Positions 59,358-64,000 of a stretch of DNA of 64,000 nucleotides are shown in pieces. The DNA is taken from NCBI RefSeq assembly GCF_900142195.1, contig NZ_FRAB01000005.1, positions 124,001 through 188,000 on the forward strand, given 5' to 3'. Below the pieces are notes generated by a model. That model was not told the origin of the DNA. It worked only from the letters and a program-made list of their open reading frames with translations, and did not search any database. The stretch is from Paraburkholderia terricola. Lineage in GTDB: Bacteria; Pseudomonadota; Gammaproteobacteria; Burkholderiales; Burkholderiaceae. The position numbers and the translations under genes were made by a program. The stretch's first letter is position 1. Every line of letters starts with the position of its first letter.

Positions 59358-61073
59358 TCACAAAGCGGACATCGACGGCGTGGCGCTGATTTGCGCGGCC
59401 ACGCTGCCGGCCACGCGCGCGCGGCGATCTTCGCGGATCATGTCGCTCGCACGCTCGGCGATCATCAACGTGGGCGAGTTGGTGTTGCCCGAAGTAATGG
59501 TGGGCATGACGGATGCATCGACGACGCGCAAGCCGTCAACACCGATAACTCGTAGCCGGTTATCGACCACCGCGCCCGGATCGTCGCTCGTACCCATGCG
59601 GCAGGTGCCGACCGGATGAAAGATCGTGGTGCCGACCGCGCCCGCGGCCTGCTGCAGTTCTTCCTCGGTCTGATACTGGAGACCGGGCAAAATTTCCCGC
59701 GGCCGATAGCGCGCGAGCGCGGGCGCCGCAGCAATGCGGCGCGTGAGACGCAGCGCGTTCGCGGCGACGTGCCGGTCGTAATCGGTGGAGAGATAGTTGG
59801 GCGCGATCAACGGCGGCGCCGACGCATCCGCCGATTCGATGTGAATGCTGCCGCGCGAAGTCGGCCGCAAATGACACACCGAAGCCGTGAACGCATTGAA
59901 GCGATGCAGCGGTTCGCCGAAGCGATCGAGCGAGAGCGGCTGCACGTGATACTCGAGGTCGGGGCGCGTGAGCGAGCGGTCATCCGGGTCGGACCTGGCG
60001 AACGCGCCGAGTTGCGACGGCGACATCGACATCGGCCCGCTTTGAAAGAGCGCATATTGCACGCCGATCATCAGCTTGCCCCACCAATGCGCGGACGCGG
60101 TATTGAGCGTGCGCACGCCGTCGACCTGATAAGCCATCCGCAATTGCAAATGGTCCTGCAGGTTTTCGCCGACGCCGCGCAGATCGTTCACGACGGCGAT
60201 ACCCAGATTTTGCAGACGCGCGCCGTTGCCGATGCCGGATAGCTCGAGCAGTTGCGGCGAATTGACCGCGCCCGCGCTGAGGATCACTTCGCAGCGCGCC
60301 TTGGCGAGATAGTCGGTGTTGTCGCCGCGATATTCGACGCCGGTGCAGCGGCGTCCTTCGAACACGACGCGCTGCGTGTGCGCGCCGGTGATGATCGTGA
60401 GATTCGGCCGCTTGAGCGCGGGACGCAGAAACGCCTTCGACGCGTTCCAACGAATGCCGCGTTTCTGATTGACGTCGAAGTAGCCGACGCCGGTGTTGTC
60501 GCCGCGATTGAAGTCATCGGTAGCGGGTATGCCGGTCTGTTGCGCGGCATTCGAAAACTCCTCGAGGATTTTCCATTTGAGCCGTTGCTTTTCGACGCGC
60601 CACGGCCCCCCCGCGCCATGCGATTCATTCGCGCCGGCGTGGTGGTCTTCGCTGCGCTTGAAGATGGGCAGGACCGCGTTCCAGGACCAGGACGCGTCGT
60701 TGGTCACGCGCGCCCACTCGTCGTAGTCTTCCCGCTGACCGCGCATGTAGATCATGCCGTTGATCGACGAACTGCCGCCTAGTACGCGCCCGCGTGGATA
60801 GGACAGCGCGCGGCCGTTGAGGCCGGGTTCCGCCTGGGTTTTATAAAGCCAGTCCGTGCGCGGATTGCCGATGCAATAGAGGTAGCCGACCGGCACGTGA
60901 ATCCAGTGGTAGTCGTCTTTGCCGCCGGCTTCGAGCAGCAGCACCTGGATTTCCGGATCCTCAGTGAGGCGATTGGCGAGCACGCAACCCGCCGTGCCCG
61001 CGCCGACGATGATGTAATCGAATTCGCCTTCCAGGCGCCGGGCTGCCCGGGATGGGCTATCGGTGTCGCTCAT
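59358..61073 (-). CDS. GMC-family flavoprotein dehydrogenase
   Basis: The 571-aa FAD enzyme of the choline-dehydrogenase group has the dinucleotide motif IIVGAGTAGCVLANRLTEDP (Gly24-x-Gly26-x2-Gly29), the GMC signature RGRVLGGSSSINGMIYMRGQREDYDEWA, a C-terminal HPVGTCRMG and GNTNSPTLMIAERASDMI. It oxidises an alcohol. With MmsA directly upstream and a divergent LysR it matches the make-up of loci where a GMC enzyme oxidises 3-hydroxypropionate to malonate semialdehyde. A choline role is less likely, as no betaine aldehyde dehydrogenase is present. It follows mmsA by 120 bases. Confidence 0.9.
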   Translation of the reverse strand: MSDTDSPSRAARRLEGEFDYIIVGAGTAGCVLANRLTEDPEIQVLLLEAGGKDDYHWIHVPVGYLYCIGNPRTDWLYKTQAEPGLNGRALSYPRGRVLGGSSSINGMIYMRGQREDYDEWARVTNDASWSWNAVLPIFKRSEDHHAGANESHGAGGPWRVEKQRLKWKILEEFSNAAQQTGIPATDDFNRGDNTGVGYFDVNQKRGIRWNASKAFLRPALKRPNLTIITGAHTQRVVFEGRRCTGVEYRGDNTDYLAKARCEVILSAGAVNSPQLLELSGIGNGARLQNLGIAVVNDLRGVGENLQDHLQLRMAYQVDGVRTLNTASAHWWGKLMIGVQYALFQSGPMSMSPSQLGAFARSDPDDRSLTRPDLEYHVQPLSLDRFGEPLHRFNAFTASVCHLRPTSRGSIHIESADASAPPLIAPNYLSTDYDRHVAANALRLTRRIAAAPALARYRPREILPGLQYQTEEELQQAAGAVGTTIFHPVGTCRMGTSDDPGAVVDNRLRVIGVDGLRVVDASVMPTITSGNTNSPTLMIAERASDMIREDRRARVAGSVAAQISATPSMSAL

Positions 61074-61193
61074 TGTTTTGTCTCCTGGCTCTTTTTCCGC
61101 AAGGCGTCTGGTTGCTGTTTGCCTGCATGCGCCCGTTCATTTCGTGCCTTCGGCGCGCCGCGAAACAGCGCCGCCGAAGGCAAACGTCTCAAA

Positions 61194-62732
61194 CTATTTG
61201 GCGACAGGCATCGTGAACTCGGCACCCTTCGCGATGCTGTCGGGCCATCTCTGCATGATGCTCTTATAGCGCGTGTAGAACCGCACGCCTTCCTCGCCAT
61301 AAGCGTGATGATCGCCGAACAGCGACTTCTTCCAGCCGCCAAAGGAATGCCACGCCATCGGCACCGGAATCGGCACGTTGATCCCCACCATGCCGATCTG
61401 GATCTGACGGGAGAAAGCCCGCGCGACACCGCCGTCGGAAGTGAACAGCGACACGCCGTTGGCGAACTCGTTGGCGTTGATGAGCTCCACCGCGGAAGCG
61501 AAATCCGGCACCCGCACCACGCACAGCACCGGTCCGAAAATCTCCTCGCGGTAAATCTTCATGTCGGTCGAGACATCGTCGAACAAGGTGCCGCCGAGAA
61601 AGAAGCCCTGCTCGTGCCCGGGCACCTGATGACCACGTCCGTCGACCACCAGCTTCGCGCCCGCGGCGACACCCGCTTCGATATAGCCCGTCACTTTCTC
61701 GCGATGCGCGGCTGTGACCAGCGGTCCCATTTCGGCGGCCGATTCCATGCCGTTGAGAATCTTCAGGCTCTTCACGCGCGGTGTGAGCCGCTCGATCAAT
61801 TCGTCGGCGATATGCCCCACTGCGACGGCCACCGAAATCGCCATGCAGCGCTCGCCCGCCGAACCGTAGGCCGCGCCGATCAATGCGTCGACAGCCTGAT
61901 CGAGATCCGCGTCCGGCATCACCACCAGGTGATTCTTTGCGCCGCCCAACGCCTGCACGCGCTTGCCGTGCCTCGTGCCTTCCGTATAGATGTATTCGGC
62001 GATCGGCGTCGAGCCCACGAACGACAACGCGCTCACTTCGGGATGCACGAGCAAGGCGTCGACCGCGACCTTGTCGCCATGCACGACGTTGAGCACGCCA
62101 TCCGGCAAGCCGGCCTCCTTGAACAATTCGGCGAGACGGATCGACGCGGACGGGTCACGCTCCGACGGCTTCAGCACGAACGTGTTGCCGCACGCGATCG
62201 CCACCGGGAACATCCAGCACGGCACCATCATCGGGAAATTGAACGGCGTGATTCCGGCGACCACGCCGAGCGGCTGCCGCAGATTCCAGTTGTCGATCCC
62301 GCCGCCGATCTGATCGGTGAAGTCGGTCTTCAGCAGATTGGGAATGCCGCACGCGAACTCGACGATCTCGATGCCGCGCATCACTTCGCCCTTCGCGTCC
62401 GAGAACACCTTGCCGTGTTCACGTGTGATCAATTCCGCCAGTTCGTCGTGGTGGCGATCGAGCAATTCCTTGAATTTGAACAGCACGCGCGCCCGTTTGA
62501 TCGGCGCGGTTTCGCTCCATGCGGGGAACGCGTCGCGGGCGGCGGCGACCGCCGCGTCCACTTCGGCGACGCTCGCCAGCGGCACGCGGGCGCTCACGGC
62601 GCCGAGCGCGGGATTGAAGACGTCGCCGAAACGATGGCTGGTGCCGTCGACCGTCTTGCCGTTGATGAAATGGGTCAGCGCGCGGGCGCTCGTTTCGCTG
62701 CGGACGGTCTCGTCCTGATGTGTCTCGCTCAT
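61194..62732 (-). CDS. mmsA: CoA-acylating methylmalonate-semialdehyde dehydrogenase
   Basis: The 512-aa aldehyde dehydrogenase converts methylmalonate or malonate semialdehyde plus CoA and NAD to propionyl-CoA or acetyl-CoA and CO2. The catalytic Cys296 is in [11 protein letters not shown], and the motif [35 protein letters not shown] is typical of MmsA. In place of the general-base Glu of ordinary aldehyde dehydrogenases it has [16 protein letters not shown], as CoA-acylating members do. ATG 62732 follows AAGAGGAACGAG. First gene of the minus-strand series. Confidence 0.95.
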   Translation of the reverse strand: MSETHQDETVRSETSARALTHFINGKTVDGTSHRFGDVFNPALGAVSARVPLASVAEVDAAVAAARDAFPAWSETAPIKRARVLFKFKELLDRHHDELAELITREHGKVFSDAKGEVMRGIEIVEFACGIPNLLKTDFTDQIGGGIDNWNLRQPLGVVAGITPFNFPMMVPCWMFPVAIACGNTFVLKPSERDPSASIRLAELFKEAGLPDGVLNVVHGDKVAVDALLVHPEVSALSFVGSTPIAEYIYTEGTRHGKRVQALGGAKNHLVVMPDADLDQAVDALIGAAYGSAGERCMAISVAVAVGHIADELIERLTPRVKSLKILNGMESAAEMGPLVTAAHREKVTGYIEAGVAAGAKLVVDGRGHQVPGHEQGFFLGGTLFDDVSTDMKIYREEIFGPVLCVVRVPDFASAVELINANEFANGVSLFTSDGGVARAFSRQIQIGMVGINVPIPVPMAWHSFGGWKKSLFGDHHAYGEEGVRFYTRYKSIMQRWPDSIAKGAEFTMPVAK

Positions 62733-62815
62733 CTCGTTCCTCTTGGTGTGAAAGTCGTCCGCCCGACGCGACCGGCGTGATGAACGCAAGCGTAAGGCGC
62801 TTCGGGCGCACAAAT

Positions 62816-62836
62816 CCAATGAGTAATGCTCAATTG
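62816..62836. promoter_or_regulatory. LysR-type box between mmsA and lysR
   Basis: CCAATGAG (62816-62823), TAATG, CTCAATTG (62829-62836): a near-perfect inverted repeat with one extra T in the right arm, in the 131-base gap between the two divergent starts. Confidence 0.5.
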
Positions 62837-62863
62837 CGCTATAAGCCGCGCTAATATCAGGAT

Positions 62864-63763
62864 ATGGATCTGACTCTGCTCCGGGCTTTCGTCATCGTCG
62901 CACGCGAGGGCAACCTCACGCGTGCCGCCGTGCAACTGCACCTGACCCAACCCGCCGTCAGCCTGCAAATCAAACATTTGCAGGAGACGCTGGGCGTCAC
63001 GCTGTTCACGCGGACCTCGCACGGGCTCTCGCTCACGCGCGATGGTCAGGCGCTTCTGCCGCACGCCGAGCGGGCGCTCGCCGCCGCGAGCGACGTGCAG
63101 CGGGCGGCGGAGTCGCTGCGTCACGAAGTGCGCGGACGCTTGCAGATCGGCACGATTCTCGACCCGACGTTTCTGCGCCTGGGCGGCTTTCTGAAGCAAC
63201 TGGTGGAGACCTGGCCGCGCATCGAGACGGCCTTGCGGCATGGCATGTCGGGCTGGGTGCTGGAGCAGGTTCGCGCGGGCGAACTGGACGTGGGTTACTA
63301 CATCGGCCTGCCCTCCGACGACGATCCACGCGACGGCGCGGCCTTCCACGCCGTCACGCTCACGCATTTCCAGTATCGCGTGCTGGCGCCGCCCGGCTGG
63401 AAGGACCGCGTGAAGGGCGCGCGCGACTGGCGCTCGCTCGCGGCGCTGCCGTGGATCTGGACGCCGCCCGCCTCCGCTCACAACCGCTTGTTGTCGCGCT
63501 GCTTCGGCGAAGCGGGCGTGAAACCGCTCAAGGTGGCGGAAGTGGACCAGGAGCCGTCGATGCTCGATCTCGTCAAGTCGGGCGTCGGCCTGACGCTGGC
63601 GCGCGACGCCACCGCGATCGCCGAAGCGCATGCGCACGCGCTGACCATCGTGGAAGGCGTCACCGTGCCGACCCAGCTCAGTTTCATTACGCTCGCGGCG
63701 CGCAAGGACGAGCCGGCGATCGCGGCGGCATTGAAGCTGATCGAACAGCAATGGGCGACATGA
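62864..63763 (+). CDS. LysR-family transcriptional regulator
   Basis: The 299-aa regulator has the N-terminal winged helix-turn-helix ([44 protein letters not shown], 4-47) and a periplasmic-binding-like effector domain (about 90-295). It is divergent from mmsA, the usual arrangement for a LysR activator of its neighbour. In related loci a LysR protein senses 3-hydroxypropionate or a close compound; that ligand is inferred here. AGG lies four bases before the start. Confidence 0.93.
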   Translation: MDLTLLRAFVIVAREGNLTRAAVQLHLTQPAVSLQIKHLQETLGVTLFTRTSHGLSLTRDGQALLPHAERALAAASDVQRAAESLRHEVRGRLQIGTILDPTFLRLGGFLKQLVETWPRIETALRHGMSGWVLEQVRAGELDVGYYIGLPSDDDPRDGAAFHAVTLTHFQYRVLAPPGWKDRVKGARDWRSLAALPWIWTPPASAHNRLLSRCFGEAGVKPLKVAEVDQEPSMLDLVKSGVGLTLARDATAIAEAHAHALTIVEGVTVPTQLSFITLAARKDEPAIAAALKLIEQQWAT

Positions 63764-64000
63764 GGGTGGACGTGGACGCGGCTGGAAGCGGCGCGGAACC
63801 GATATGAGCCGTTCTCATGACAGGCGCAGGTTCGATGCTCATGCTCGCTGCCAGTTCGTCCGCGCTTGGCCCGAGCGGCCGGCCAAGCGCAGTTCCGCGC
63901 GCCACCCTCTCATCTGAAACCACGCCGTCACGGACTTTTTGTTAGATTGACGCTTCGCGCTTACGCGCCGGCCCCGCATCGTTTTCTGTTCCGTCTGACT
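63764..64000. other. Window end, nothing seen
   Basis: The last 237 bases after the LysR gene show no supported gene, hairpin terminator or motif. Confidence 0.5.

Overview
The window is high-GC betaproteobacterial chromosomal DNA, most likely Burkholderia/Paraburkholderia. The evidence is the gene order mnmG-rsmG-parA-parB-atpIBEFHAGDC, the tandem glycine riboswitch in front of gcvTHP, Burkholderiales-type core proteins (PriA, HemE, PutA, Rep) and canonical TGTTTCACGTGAAACA parS sites. The species call is inference; no database was searched.

Layout. (1) 1-3.65 kb is an AT-richer accessory segment at the 3' side of tRNA-Arg(CCG). It holds the end of a probable KAP-type P-loop NTPase cut by the window edge, a decayed initiator-tRNA copy, an unrecognised 146-aa gene, a non-coding stretch with two dyads, and a translationally coupled two-gene cassette: a predicted PD-(D/E)xK-like nuclease followed by a degenerate phosphoribosyltransferase-like protein. 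The cassette is the best candidate for an undescribed (probably anti-phage) system. (2) 4-9.8 kb: a membrane-anchored di-haem cytochrome c, Rep helicase, a Gfo/Idh/MocA oxidoreductase and a lipoprotein. (3) 9.9-17.6 kb: a glycine-catabolism block with promoter, tandem glycine riboswitch, gcvT-gcvH-gcvP, an inserted alginate-lyase-family gene, and sdaA. Glycine cleavage, serine synthesis and serine deamination could together turn glycine into pyruvate. (4) 17.7-26.3 kb: a ThDP enzyme, an atypical toxin-antitoxin pair (YgiT-like zinc domain fused to ribbon-helix-helix), an amino-acid binding protein, PutA and a small membrane protein. (5) 26.8-34.2 kb: PriA, HemE, a PheC-like periplasmic dehydratase, a candidate sRNA and an acyl-CoA synthetase. 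(6) 34.4-47.1 kb: the complete F1Fo ATP synthase operon with promoter and terminator, then parB, parA, rsmG and mnmG, with one parS inside mnmG and a perfect one inside a terminator hairpin. (7) 47.1-63.8 kb: two branched-chain-amino-acid-type (HAAT) ABC transporter clusters with three binding-protein genes. The second lies in a same-strand series with a GMC flavoprotein dehydrogenase and MmsA, opposite a divergent LysR regulator. This gene set resembles known 3-hydroxypropionate catabolic loci, here with a dedicated importer.

Start codons were moved inward from the longest open frame wherever a Shine-Dalgarno match or family alignment supported it. Functions are read from motifs and remembered family features. 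Operon and regulatory statements are inference unless a promoter, terminator or overlap is named.
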